Assembly (NCBI GenBank): GCA_000827265.1
Contig: KN834752.1
Coordinates: forward strand, 1,416,948 to 1,480,947
Reading direction: 5' to 3'
Origin: Collybiopsis luxurians FD-317 M1
Lineage: Eukaryota > Basidiomycota > Agaricomycetes > Agaricales > Omphalotaceae
DNA length: 64,000 nt
The notes under the pieces are model-generated. The model was not told the origin of the DNA and did not search any database. It saw only the letters and a list, made by a program, of their open reading frames with translations. The translations under genes and the position numbers were made by a program. Position 1 is the stretch's first letter, and each line of letters starts with the position of its first letter. Positions 21,756 to 32,700 of this stretch are shown in pieces.

Positions 21756-22788
21756 TTGGGAATCTTGGGATATCATGTTTATTTTGTGGTGCGTTCCTTC
21801 CATCAGCGCCAGCAAAATCTTCTTATTTATTCCTGCATACAGCTTGAATACTACGATACCATGCGTCGTTTAGCTATTATCGCATTGACTTCTACCCGGC
21901 GAACGATTTTGTTGTAAACACTACCTTATCTTCTGCGTTACCGTTACCTGTTGCACTCGCTATTTATCCTTCAATCCACGCTATGATGGTATGGCGCAAG
22001 TTGTGGCTTTGCACTCACCATATTTCGCCGTTTCAGATTCAGAGATGAAAGTGCTTTGCCGTTCAGATTCATATCCTTCGGTTTAGGGAAGGTCAAACTC
22101 GCAAACTTTTGGCTTATCCGAAACAAGATAAGCAATGTTGTCGGATAAGTATGTAGCTTCGAATTCTGAATGGAGGTCAGTTTCAGCGCTGTTAGATCGG
22201 CATTTGCTCCATCCTTTAGATATGTGACTTCTTGAATAGTCCGGCGGCCGCCATCAAGCTCGCTCCATCCCGATCTTTCGAAGTTCTTCCTCGCTAATCG
22301 GTCGTTTGCGGACTTGGCCTGAGCAAAACTGAGGTACACATCCCGAGAGCTAGCTGTATTGCCATGAAGCTACATGCTCGAGAAATTTATTTCTGAGCAC
22401 TGCTTTTCGTGACCGTCTGAGGGCGTCGCTAGAGACGGATTTCGAAATTAAAAGCTGGATGCTGTGATGCTTAAGAAACTTGAAGGCTGCCGGGAAATTG
22501 CTGGCCAAACTGAAGGCTACGTCGCTTCCCGCCAAAGGGAGAAGTCCATATAACCAAGATGAAGTCGGTTGTCTGTATCGAACCGGCGTTTTGAAACAAT
22601 CATCCCAAGCGCTTAATTTTATGTCCCTGGCTGGAGGATTACCTTATAAGGAAGGGATCGGTGATGGGGGTAATCGCTTTCCCGACACACTTAAAAAGCG
22701 AGGTTGAGGCCTTTAGGATACATTCAAGTCGCTGGCTCAAAGCTGGTCTTTGCAGTTTACCAGCGATCCTTTCATTTACACATTGATA
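21756..22788. other. Intergenic with weak coding-like stretches
   Basis: Minus-strand open stretches at 21971-22339 (with SFAQAKSANDRLARKNFERS) and 22350-22535 (with FPAAFKFLKHHSIQLLISK) look protein-like in composition. I could not join them through a phase-consistent intron, and no family is recognised. They may be an unrecognised or decayed gene. Confidence 0.3.
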
Positions 22789-23865
22789 ATGATTCCTTCA
22801 TTTCGATTCCATGTCTATTCTCTCCTTCACTTACTTCCCTTCCTCGTTGTTCTATTAACGACCAACTTTTCGTCTGTATATGCCTCACCGGTCACGCAAG
22901 CCAGCTCGAGCTCATCTACGTTCGACGATTGGAAAAAGACTCATTTCAAACTTGGGCAAATAACGAAAGACGATGAATTTTTCGGGGCTCGGTGGGTACG
23001 GGGTGTAAGTACTTCGCGTTTCAGAATCCTAGCTGTCTCAAGTCGCACAAAAATCTACTTCTTTCCCTATCCATGATGACTATGTAGGATGTGGCTAAGG
23101 AATATGATGACAAAGGAACGCTCACTCAAGTCCCGGCCAACGGTCTTACCCTGGGGGAAGGTGCCTACCTTTCTCCTGGAGCTACGGAACTACCGCCCAG
23201 CCATGTTGTGTGAGTTTTGGGCAATACGTTCAAATTTCTGCTGGATGTTATTACTTCAATACTAATAATCGAAATCGCCAATTCTTTCAGGGATCCTTGG
23301 ATAGTGAGTTCAATCATCCTTACATTGACATCAAGCTTGATTTTGACCACCTCAGTGTATCGCCTGGGTGAACAAAGCAACGATCCGCAAGGAGGACACG
23401 CCGAAGGTTAGCAACTCTTCTATACATGATTTTGACTCGCTAGTCGTTGACTAATAAGGGTCCTCTAGTACTTCGCCGATGACATGGCGAGACCTAAAAT
23501 CAAAGCAGGTTTGGAGAAAGCAAAACTTCCCGAGTTCGGAAACACAATCATCTTTTCATATTTTCGAACTCCTGGCATGCAAGCGGTCATCCCGCCGCCG
23601 TTCCTCGAACCTTCCGAAAAATTCCACTACGCGGACAAAAACAGATCGCAACCCGCCCCTGGGAAGAACTCTTTGGGGATTAAAATAGTTTGTATACCTC
23701 TGGGTATGTTGATGTTTTGTAAGAGATTTACGGCTGCTGATGCCTGAACGATACTTAGCCGAATTCAAAACGTTGAAGGGGAATGAAGAAAAAATATGGA
23801 AGCAGACTGCCAAATGGCAAGACATGGGCATAGTCAATTGGCCCGCGGGAGCAAAGACGAGTTAG
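22789..23865 (+). CDS. Small secreted protein of unknown function
   Basis: The ATG at 22789 starts a signal peptide (hydrophobic core LLHLLPFLVVLLTTN, cleavage likely after VYA). The mature part follows: SSTFDDWKKTHFKLGQITKD, then after an intron DVAKEYDDKGTLTQVPANG and LGEGAYLSPGATELPPSHVV. A tiny exon encodes DPWI. Next is IAWVNKATIRKEDTPKYFAD, then a longer exon with AKLPEFGNTIIFSYFRTPG and PPPFLEPSEKFHYADKNRSQ. The final exon has AEFKTLKGNEEKIWKQTAKW and ends WPAGAKTS. Five introns, all phase-consistent, support the model of about 250 residues. Only one or two cysteines are seen, so it is not a typical Cys-rich effector. No domain recognised. Confidence 0.65.
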
Positions 23866-24048
23866 ACATCCTTCTAACGCAGATTTCTTCGGAGGAATAT
23901 ACCAAGAGACGTATGGTAATACTCGTAAATTAAGGCATGATCACGTAGAACCTCCAAACACGATAAGTCTAGCTTTGACCATCCCAATTTTGGAAATGGC
24001 TTGTAATTTAACAAAATTGTCAAGTACGACGTCTCGAGTTCTACAGTT

Positions 24049-27000
24049 CTACACAGATACTCCCAGATCTTCTGCAATGATCAAAAATGCTTTTTCCCTG
24101 AGAATCGAACGACGATTAGTGTCGTAGTCAATTTTAAAGACTTGCACACTTGCCCGATGATAAGTGCGGTATTGTAGGTATTTGCGCCGACATTTGAGGG
24201 AGCAATACTCATGTCTGCATACGTTAGAAAAAAATGGGATCGTGAATCGAATCAGAATAGGGGATGAAAGAAAGACTTACCCGCCACTTTCAGCCTTTGC
24301 ACTCCGTACACATTCAGGCGACTATCCACCACCCCGCGATCAGTCCTGGGCTTCATCGCACAGGTTCCAAGCTACAGATAAACCTCAGAAATTGATGAAA
24401 AATATGTCCTACAATAAAGTGACGCACTGAGTGCCATCCAGCCGTCGCTAAACATCTAAAATCAACAAAGAAAATCTAGGGAAGGAACGAGCTGATATTC
24501 ACCGTTATCTCTAAGATAGTCATCAATAGCCTTGTTGTCCTCGCTAGAGTACACAATTTCCTGAGTATTGAAATCAATCGGTCCAGGAGCGGATTGAATG
24601 AGCGATGCGGTATTAGCCTGGCGAGCGCCGTCGGTTGAGGGTGCAGGAAACTTTGGATGTCTTGCAGGAATCTCTCCTCTGAACGACTTCGTCCGACGAG
24701 CCAATTCACGTCCGCGTTTGTAGCACCAGCGGAGGATCGCGACATCGGAGAGGCTGTTAGAAAAGACACCGGTGGTCAAGTTGTTCTGGAAGCATTGCTA
24801 TTTCTACACGTACTCTTCCAAGAACCCATGCTTGAACTTCAATGGGGCCCAAGGGTTCGTTCTAGAAGAGATGTGCGTGTATCCGACTGCACGGGGATAC
24901 AACTACATCGAATGTAACCGTGTGAGCGGAAATCCGATAAAGACTGGACGAGAAGGAAGGATGTAAGCATACTAAAGCAAATATCAACCCAAACGTCTTG
25001 CTCGGAGGATCTACAACAAGACCGTCAAAGTTTCTGTAGACGATATTTCGAAATATCAGTGCCATTCTTCAGAAACGAAGCTCGAAAACACAATCGAACC
25101 CAGCAGTAGAACATAACAATCCAACTGGCTTGTCTACCGCCTGTACGAAAAGCGTTTCCCATCGATCTTTAAACGATGGTCCGAGCTCTTCAAAGTCTTC
25201 CGGCGTTGTCGGACGTAGCTTGACTCCTGCGTCTATAGAGCTGTTTTTTTTTTTTTTCGCGGACAGTTAGGTCGGCGAATGGCTTGAACTGAGTACTATA
25301 TATCACTCACTTGTGTGCTATGAGTCCCTTTCCGTTCTCTTTCCACTCGGCAAGATGTGCTACAAATTAAGCAGATCATTAGCAAAACAGTCTGCACAAA
25401 GAATTTCAAAACATGTACATACGTCGAATAGCCTCTTCACTGCCACTAAATATTCCATCCAGACAATCAGAATCTTCAGACGCAAAGTATGCACTGGTGC
25501 AGAGGTTATGATCTGATCGATGTCGCGTATGACCCAAATAAGCTCCGGCTGAGAAATTTTTGGAGATAATAGCTTACCTGTATAATTCTCTCCGACACCT
25601 GGAAGATCTACCAGCTGGGGAACGTTTACGTTTGCCAGGGCCTCTTTCGAGCCAATTCCCGATCTGCGTCGAAGAAGAAAAGCAAGTCGGATCCAAGGGA
25701 TGATGAAAGGGTCGTATAGCTTACCGCTCCAAAATCGCGGGAGACCCAAAAGCTCCGCTGGAGAGCACCACCAGACGAGAGGCGTATGCAACTCTGTTAT
25801 TCATTTGAGACTGACCGGAATCGTCTTTGAAATCTTCGTGGGCAGCATATTCGACCCCGACTGCACGGTTGTCCCTGCGGAAGCGCGTTGACTCGAGTGA
25901 GCAGAACCGTTTGGTGGAAAGAAAAGGAAGAAAAGAATCTGCATACTCAAAAATAACTCGAACGACTCGATAGTTGGTTAAAAAGCGCAAGTTATGCTTT
26001 GTATCATCCAAAGTGTAGATAAAATTGTGCGCGGTGTCTGAGCGTTTCCCCGTATTGCCATCGATGTATCTGGAAGGCCAAGTAAGTGTCAAGTGAACGT
26101 CAAGTTGAACATGATTTTCTCTTACTTTTTCCAAGTCTAAAGCCAGGATCGAGCTCAGTGCAAGGATACTTACACGAGGAAGGAAGACGGTTTCGCACGT
26201 ACACCATACAGGTTTGTCGTGTAAAAATCGTTCGTGTCACCAGTCAAAGAGGTTTGTCTAGTATGATCAAATTGCGAGGCGACCTCGAGGAACTCTCTTC
26301 CGACATTTGTGCTGTGGCCACCATCGGATATCTTGATGGGTCCGGAGGAGCCGTGTACGTGGACAGGGGAAGTACTCTTGGACTCGGATGGAGATTGGTA
26401 TGTCTCGACCTTGTTTCGATCACAAGTGGGTGAGTTGGCATCGTCGTTGTAGAAATGGACAGCATAGTAGTTTACTTACCTTTCGTGCTAAAGGAATGAG
26501 ATCTTTGGAACCCCAACCGGGATTCCCTAGCTTCTCCCAATCGTCATAGTCTGAGGCAGCAGCTCGAGTATACGCCATAACTGTTCAGATCCAGTTCAAG
26601 GCCCATGAATGTCACCGGTCATTGATAGTGGCTCTCACGGCTCGTACTCACAATTAACACTCGATCCACCGCCCACACAGCACCCCGACCCAGTAACAAG
26701 CGATCTCCCACCCAACGCTTCACTGGGCATCGAGGTATACCAAGACATCCCGCGCGACTGTGCTATATTGGAAGGAAACCGACCGGGCTGGACGTGTGCG
26801 TCCAAATTGCGCGTGTGCGGGCCTGCTTCGATGATCTATCGTATCGTGATTGACCAACGAATCCGAATTCAAGTTGGTTCGGATGCCTCGAATCGGCTGA
26901 TGAATGTAACACGTACCAAGATTTTCAGAGATGGATCGGCTTGAGCGAGTCGTCCGGCGATGATACAAGCTGCCGTGCCACCTTTTCATGAATTCAATAC

Positions 27001-27104
27001 GCGACCGAGAAATTGTTGCGTATTTATATAGATGTTAAGAGGGTGTTCGAGATAGTACAGTACTCACCCCCGGCGAAGATAACGTCGTACGTTTCCGGTG
27101 CCAT
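24049..27104 (-). CDS. GMC oxidoreductase, alcohol/methanol oxidase type (AA3_3-like)
   Basis: FAD enzyme that oxidises short primary alcohols to aldehydes and makes H2O2, feeding lignocellulose decay. It starts MAPETYDVIFAGGGTAACII (FAD-binding GxGxxA/G). Later: SLVTGSGCCVGGGSSVN, the GMC signature; YTRAAASDYDDWEKLGNPGW; GVKLRPTTPEDFEELGP; and the catalytic C-terminal block WHSLGTCKMKPRTDRGVVD with RLNVYGVQRLKVADMSIAPS and NVGANTYNTALIIGEKAFLI. The catalytic His (WHSLGT) and the Asn of YNTALIIG agree with the alcohol-oxidase group. More than ten introns. The last one (24098-24153) fits only as GC-AG (donor GCAAGT), joining IIG to EKA. A 14-T run (25244-25257) lies in another intron. No signal peptide, as for cytosolic/peroxisomal or unconventionally secreted members. 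Confidence 0.9.
25244..25257. repeat. Homopolymer T run (14)
   Basis: Fourteen T on the plus strand, i.e. poly-A just 5' of the CTCTATAG acceptor in an intron of the GMC gene. Possible assembly or polymerase slippage point. Confidence 0.7.
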
Positions 27105-27753
27105 CTAATGTAAACTTGGGGGCCGTAGTGACAGTATATTTAGTGGGAAATCGAGGGCAACGCCTATTTTTCCCTTTAAGCTTTAAGTATAGCGGCTTCC
27201 ACGTACTAGCTCGGCTGATAGATCGAAAGTATTTGACGATATCGGAAAAAATCTTCCAGGCGAGTCGAAAATGACATTCATCTGTCCATCTGTTCCCTTA
27301 CCTTGGTTACTATTGAATATTGAGTTTTTTCAGTTTCTCTGCAGGGTAAATCCTCTGAGCGATCAGTCTCGGATCTTTGTCGTCCGGAGCCGCACAGAGC
27401 TCTTCACTTTCGAAGAACCTAGGCCATATAAGCAGCCATGGGGATGTGCTGGATGCACGCGAAAGGCTAGAGCGAGGTAAAGTGGCGTTTGTTCTGTCAG
27501 GGTCGTTGAATGACGGGTCCGAGATGGAAGCGCTTTACCCCCAGCATCCATATCGGGACCGCGCCTCAAGTCTGAAATTGTATATTTGCGGAAAGAGACG
27601 GGGACCTAGCAAAAAGGTAACAAAACAGAGGGAATGGATACATCTGCCGGGTATAGGATGGTACAATTCGAGAGGATCAAATGATATGCAATATGGGATG
27701 GGGGTATGGATTAAAGTGGTACATTACATGAAAATATGGGGTAGAAAAGGGGG
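27105..27753. other. Intergenic, no supported gene
   Basis: Promoter of the GMC gene and 3' flank of the RAD6 gene. The plus-strand frame 27377-27871 overlaps the RAD6 coding strand and is not supported. Confidence 0.5.
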
Positions 27754-28362
27754 TCAAGATGTCGAAGTACTCGATGACATCTCCGTATCGACATTCTCTC
27801 CTGGATCCAGCCAACTCTCTTCAACCGTAGCCTTTACCCGCCGGACATATTCCTTCATGTTCTCCCTGTAAAGCTGGGCAGCTTCGGCGTTTGCGGGGCT
27901 GTTTGGGTTCGGATCATGGAGGAGACTTTGGATGGAGGTGAGGATAGCGGCCACGTCGTAGGTTGGTGACCATCGGTTCTGGAGAATGTCGAGACATAGC
28001 TCGCCGTTGGCGTAGACATTGGGATGAAACATTCTAGAAAGGAATTTGACGGTCGGTGGTTTGTTGGGGTATGACTCATCAAATGTTAAAACGAGTTTGA
28101 AGGTGCCGTCTTCGAAAGGTGTATCCGCTGAGAAAGATATAAAGTGAGATATTGAGAATCCAGTTCAAAGATGGATTGCGCACCTGGACCAAAAATGACC
28201 GCATTCCAAAGCATGATGTTGTCAGGGCATGGACTTCCTGAAATTCCGCCTGGCGGATCCGAGGAAAGCCGCTTAAAATCTCGGATGAGTCGTCGTTTGC
28301 AAGGATTAGACTAGGGACTGGGTCAGAAACGCGCGAGATGGATGAAACTGAGGACGGACCAT
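27754..28362 (-). CDS. RAD6: Ubiquitin-conjugating enzyme E2, Rad6/Ubc2
   Basis: E2 that mono-ubiquitinates histone H2B and PCNA (with Bre1, Rad18) and drives N-degron proteolysis (with Ubr1). Exon 2 begins [20 protein letters not shown] and continues [18 protein letters not shown]. An intron (GTGCGC...TTTCTCAG) leads to [20 protein letters not shown], then a further exon with [20 protein letters not shown], holding the active-site Cys of GELCLDIL and the upstream HPN. It ends [20 protein letters not shown] and a short acidic/Ser tail, shorter than yeast's poly-Asp tail. The only ATG that gives a canonical N-terminus is at 28362-28360, directly followed by a 49-nt intron (28359-28311, GTCCGT...CCCTAG), so coding exon 1 would be just the start codon. 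Confidence 0.92.
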
Positions 28363-28698
28363 GGATGAAGATGGTGGTAATGAAGAAAGAGACAATCGGC
28401 GTGGATTTGTAATTGAATAATTGCGTCGACGCACTGCCACTTTTTCTTGGTACGAGTCGGTTGCCACTGGGGTTACCAGATAAACTGACTAAGATTACTA
28501 GTCATTTGGAGCATGAAAGTGTACAACAAGGACACCCAACAGCCACCGTCGTAGGGACCCAGCAAAGGTGACGTCCTGTTTGCTAATGGGAAATTATTTC
28601 CATCTCAGGTAATCCCCGAAAAGACCGACAAATGTCTTTGTCTTCTCATCCATTGCAGTGTCTGTGATCAATATGCTTTCTTGTTTACCACCACCATC
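28363..28698. promoter_or_regulatory. Divergent promoter region, RAD6 / membrane protein
   Basis: About 336 bases between opposing start codons. No clear TATA box. It contains a GGTGACGTCC stretch (about 28567-28576) that resembles a CRE/ATF half-palindrome TGACGTC. Confidence 0.4.
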
Positions 28699-29451
28699 AT
28701 GACTCTCTGTACTCATAGAACTTTTATCACTGTGCGTTCTTGTTCTGCTCGATTGACTGGGATTAATTTTTTGCCCACAGGGTTCCCCTTCGACCTGTAC
28801 ACTCGATACTGCAATTGTACCATTACCGTCTTTCTGCTTGGCGGCTGTACTACTCTTACTTTTCTTACGCCCGCAAAAACCTTTGGAGAATAAAATTCGA
28901 GTGCCCTACCCTTCCTGGATCCACAATGTCTACTTGGTGCTCGTTCTAGCTGCGTTTGCAATGACCATTCTAGAAATTGCTCGTCTTTCCGCTCAAGATT
29001 TAGGAGTTGGGCTATTACCTGTGAATACAATCATGCTTTTTGTGATTCTCGTTGTACTATGGATAGAAAAACGAGGGCGTACGAGGGTGATATCTACGGT
29101 AAGCGGCTCACTTTTGAATGGTAATCGACCATCCACCTTACCGTCCGTGGTAGATATTTTGCTCATACTGGCTCTTTCTGGCCGTTGTTGAAACCGTCAA
29201 GGTGGTCAGGTTGCATGTTCTGGATGAAACGATCCCGAATAAATCTTCATCGCCAGCTTACCCTGCCTCTGATCAATTGCTGGACAATATTGTTATGGTG
29301 GGTCTGTCTGTCAACATCAAAGATGCTGTCTGATTTCCCGCGCTAGATGGCTTTGTATTGGGTGTTTTTCGTGTTTGAACTCTATACTGCCATTAGAATG
29401 CGTAATGTGGTAGACAAGACCAAACCGTTTATGCTGCGTGGCGTTCGATGA
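28699..29451 (+). CDS. Conserved fungal multi-pass membrane protein
   Basis: A fungal membrane family I recognise by pattern but cannot name. Four exons. After MTLCTHRTFIT an intron leads to a polar N-terminus and helix 1 (SFCLAAVLLLLFL). Next are the conserved loop VPYPSWIHNVYLVLVLAAFA and EIARLSAQDLGVGLLPVNTI, helix 3 (MLFVILVVLWIEKRGR), and after an intron CSYWLFLAVVETVKVVRLHV, then YPASDQLLDNIVMMALYWVF, with the last helix and a basic tail (MRNVVDKTKPF). About 220 residues and at least four to five membrane helices. Introns at about 28731-28780, 29100-29154 and 29299-29345 are in phase. YPASDQLLDN looks like the family hallmark. Role unknown; it shares a divergent promoter region with RAD6. 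Confidence 0.7.
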
Positions 29452-29745
29452 ACTGGACTTTGTTTGTAGAATTTCTGACTGGGTTATTCGGATGGTATTT
29501 ATGTATTAGGATTGTATTAGGACAATATACTATTAGGCTACGCGTCGCGACACTTGACGCGTGAGGGAATGTATCACGATACCCGGGCCGCCTCAGGAGC
29601 TCGGAAGCGTCGAATATCTTCGTCAACTGCTCTTCACCCATGCCATCGAGGACCACGAGAACATGTCACATCGTGAAAAAAGACCCAAAGATAGGTACAA
29701 ATACCATTTCATCGCTTCGAATCGCTCTCGAGCGTCCTCTGCAAT

Positions 29746-32700
29746 ATGAAGCTCTTCCCTTTGACCATCCTGCCACTTGTGGCATGGTTTTATGCCCTAG
29801 TTTCAGCTCAATCTTCTCTCAAAACTTTCAACGACGATCTACAGTTTGACAATTATACTCTCATTCTCAAAGGTCAAAGGATCTTTCTACAGCAAGTCTC
29901 CCTCCGCTCCGAGAGAAAACACCAAATTTACATTTTTTTTAATCGCTCACAGCTCAGGCGAATTCCATACGTTCAGACTTCCTGTCCCTTCACTTTGGCC
30001 CGATATCTTGGAAAAAGTAAAAGCGGCGGGATTCAATGGGATCAGCGTCTACCTTCATATGGGTCTGATCAATCCATCCCCGGGCGTGATGGATTTCGAT
30101 GGATATAGGTCAGTTAATGCGTTGTATGAGGCTGCGAGAGCGGCGGGGATATGGATTGTTCTTCGAGCGGGTGAGTATTTGATTCTTCAGATACCGGAAG
30201 TTCGATTGATTCTGGATCTTGCAGGACCTGTACGTTTCTCCTTACCTGATTGTTTGACATAGCCCTCTCTCTGACTTGAATCTGACTCTGATGATAGTAC
30301 ATCAACGGTGAAACGACAGCCGGAGGTCTCCCCCATTGGACGACTACGCAAATTAAGAGTGAGCTCCGAACGACAGCGCCGGATTGGAACGCCGCTTGGA
30401 TACCTTATATCCAGGCTATCATCGGACAGACCAATCAGAGTCAGATATCCAACGGCGGGCCGGTGATTGCGATTCAAGTTGATAACGAATACGACCAACA
30501 AGAGGGAGGACCTTATTTTGCTGAGATTGAAGCTTTGTATAAGGATCCGAGCAGTGGGATCAATGTACCGTTGACGCATAATGATCCTGGGATGTTGAGT
30601 GGGTTTATCAATGGGACTGTACGTTCTTTGTCGTAAACTGTCCTAACGATGCTGAATTGAAATAACTAGGGTGCGGTGGATTTATATGGGTAGGTTCGAG
30701 CTGCGTCGATCTGTTTAATCGGTATTGACAGTTTGGTAGGATGGACGCGTATCCTCAAGGTCTCGATCCCGCGAATCTTTCAGTTTGGAGTCCCATCGAA
30801 AAGGACTACCATTCCTACCACGAACAAGTGAACCCCTCGCAGCCTTGGTACAGTCCAGGTATGTAGTCTTTAACCGCGACATATCTACTCGTACTGGAAA
30901 CTAATAAACTCCGACGTATAGAATTTCAAAGCGGCGCTTTCGACGGATGGGGTCCTGGTGCTACAGGATATGAAGACTGGCGAGCGGTGACAGATGCGGA
31001 TTTCGTATCGGTGTTTTACCAGCATACTTGGGCGAGTAATGCGAAGCTTGTGAATTATTATATGCTTGTTGGAGGGACTTCGTGGGGGGCTCTGCCGTAT
31101 CCGTGAGTCATTATCATTACTGGCTAGGTTGATTTCTGATGTTGGAGTTTATAGTGGGGTATGTGATTTGTCAATAACTGCGAATATGAGGCTTATGGAA
31201 GATAGGTGTATACTTCTTATGACTACGGTGCGGCGGTACGTATTTCGCTCTTCATCTAATATTTGGATGCGCATCTCAATACGGTATCTTGGTTGTAGAT
31301 CACAGAAGCCCGGATGCTTACAAGGAAATACACCGAGCTCAAGCTCCAGGGCACGTTCCTTCGCAGCTCTCGAGAGTTTTACAAGACCGATTGGATAGGA
31401 ACGAGCGCCAGTGGTCTCAAAGACGGTGCCATCGTACCATCTAACCCACCCACTTCGCCTGCTTTTGTAACTCTCTTAAGGAACTTCGATACTGGGGCTG
31501 GGTTTTGGATTGTTCGACAGAATGATTCCACGTCTTTGTATGTGCGAGTGTCCTCGTTGATACGCTGTCTCTTTCTCACCTGTGCATTGTTCAGAGCTTT
31601 ATCGGCGTTCAAGCTGAATGTTACCGTTGCTAGTGGTGAAAAGTTGACGATACCTCTCGTGGCCTCTTCGATCCGTCTAGATGGACGAGAGTCAAAGACG
31701 CTTACTACCGACTATGCCTTCGGTTCGAGTTCCCGGGCTCTATACTCAACCGCTGTCGTCTTCTTCGCTGGGTCTATTGACGGGCGAGACATTCTTTTCC
31801 TATACGGAGACTCGGATCAGGAACACGAAGTAGCCCTCAAGCTAACAGGCAATGTCAAAGTAGCGCCTCAGAATAACGCCCATATCCAAGTATCCCATGC
31901 GAATACCCTCCCTCCTTCGACGACGATTGTCACTGTAAATTCAGGGTTCCAAGGCTTGGCAGTTTTGTATGAATCGGATACGCAGATGATCTTGTTTGCG
32001 GATAAGGATACGGTTTCGACGTTTTGGGCTCCGACGATAGCGACGGACAGTTCGGATCCGTTTGCGAATTATTGGTCGATTGGGACGAATGAGACGGTGT
32101 TGGTCGGTGGCCCGTATCTTGTTAGGTCTGCGGAACTCGGCGGTGGTGGGAGGGAGTTGGTTTTGAGGGGGGATTTGAATGCTACGAGTGGACCGCTGCA
32201 GGGGACATCGCTTACGCTTATAGCCCCGAGCAGCGTCACGTCGTTGACTTGGAATGGGGAGAGTGTTTCCTTGTCCCCGCTCAGCGGTAGTGCTTCCGGT
32301 ATTCAAATTGGACATGTCCCGGGTGATGTTGCGTCTATTAAAGTACCGAATCTGGAAGAGGTTGAGTGGAAGTTTAACGACAGTTTGCCGGAGGTTAATG
32401 GTGGTTTCGTTGATGAAGATTGGGTTGTGGCGAATCATACGACGACGAATATTCCGTTCCCGATGAATTATGGAGACGGGAGGATTTTGTATGGGTGTGA
32501 TTATGGATTGTAAGTCTCCATATTTGTTCATGTCTATGCTGGAAGTAGCGCTGAGGGAGAGGGTTCTTTAGTTGTGAAAATGTGGTATTGTGGAGAGGCC
32601 ACTTCAATGCCACAGGGGAGGAGAAGAGTGTGAACCTTTCGGTGAATGGAGGTGCTGGTAAGTATGTCGTGATCTTTCGGGTTCGCATGTACGTCTTATA

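Noticed and set aside
24061..24100. GTTCGATTCTC on the minus strand, like a tRNA B box
   Set aside because: It lies inside the GMC intron; no matching A box or acceptor stem could be found.
27377..27871. Plus-strand frame of 164 codons
   Set aside because: Overlaps the RAD6 coding exon on the other strand and lacks any family resemblance.
31941..32531. Long minus-strand frame, 196 codons, Arg/Asn-rich
   Set aside because: Antisense to the GH35 beta-sandwich exon; composition is typical of a shadow frame.
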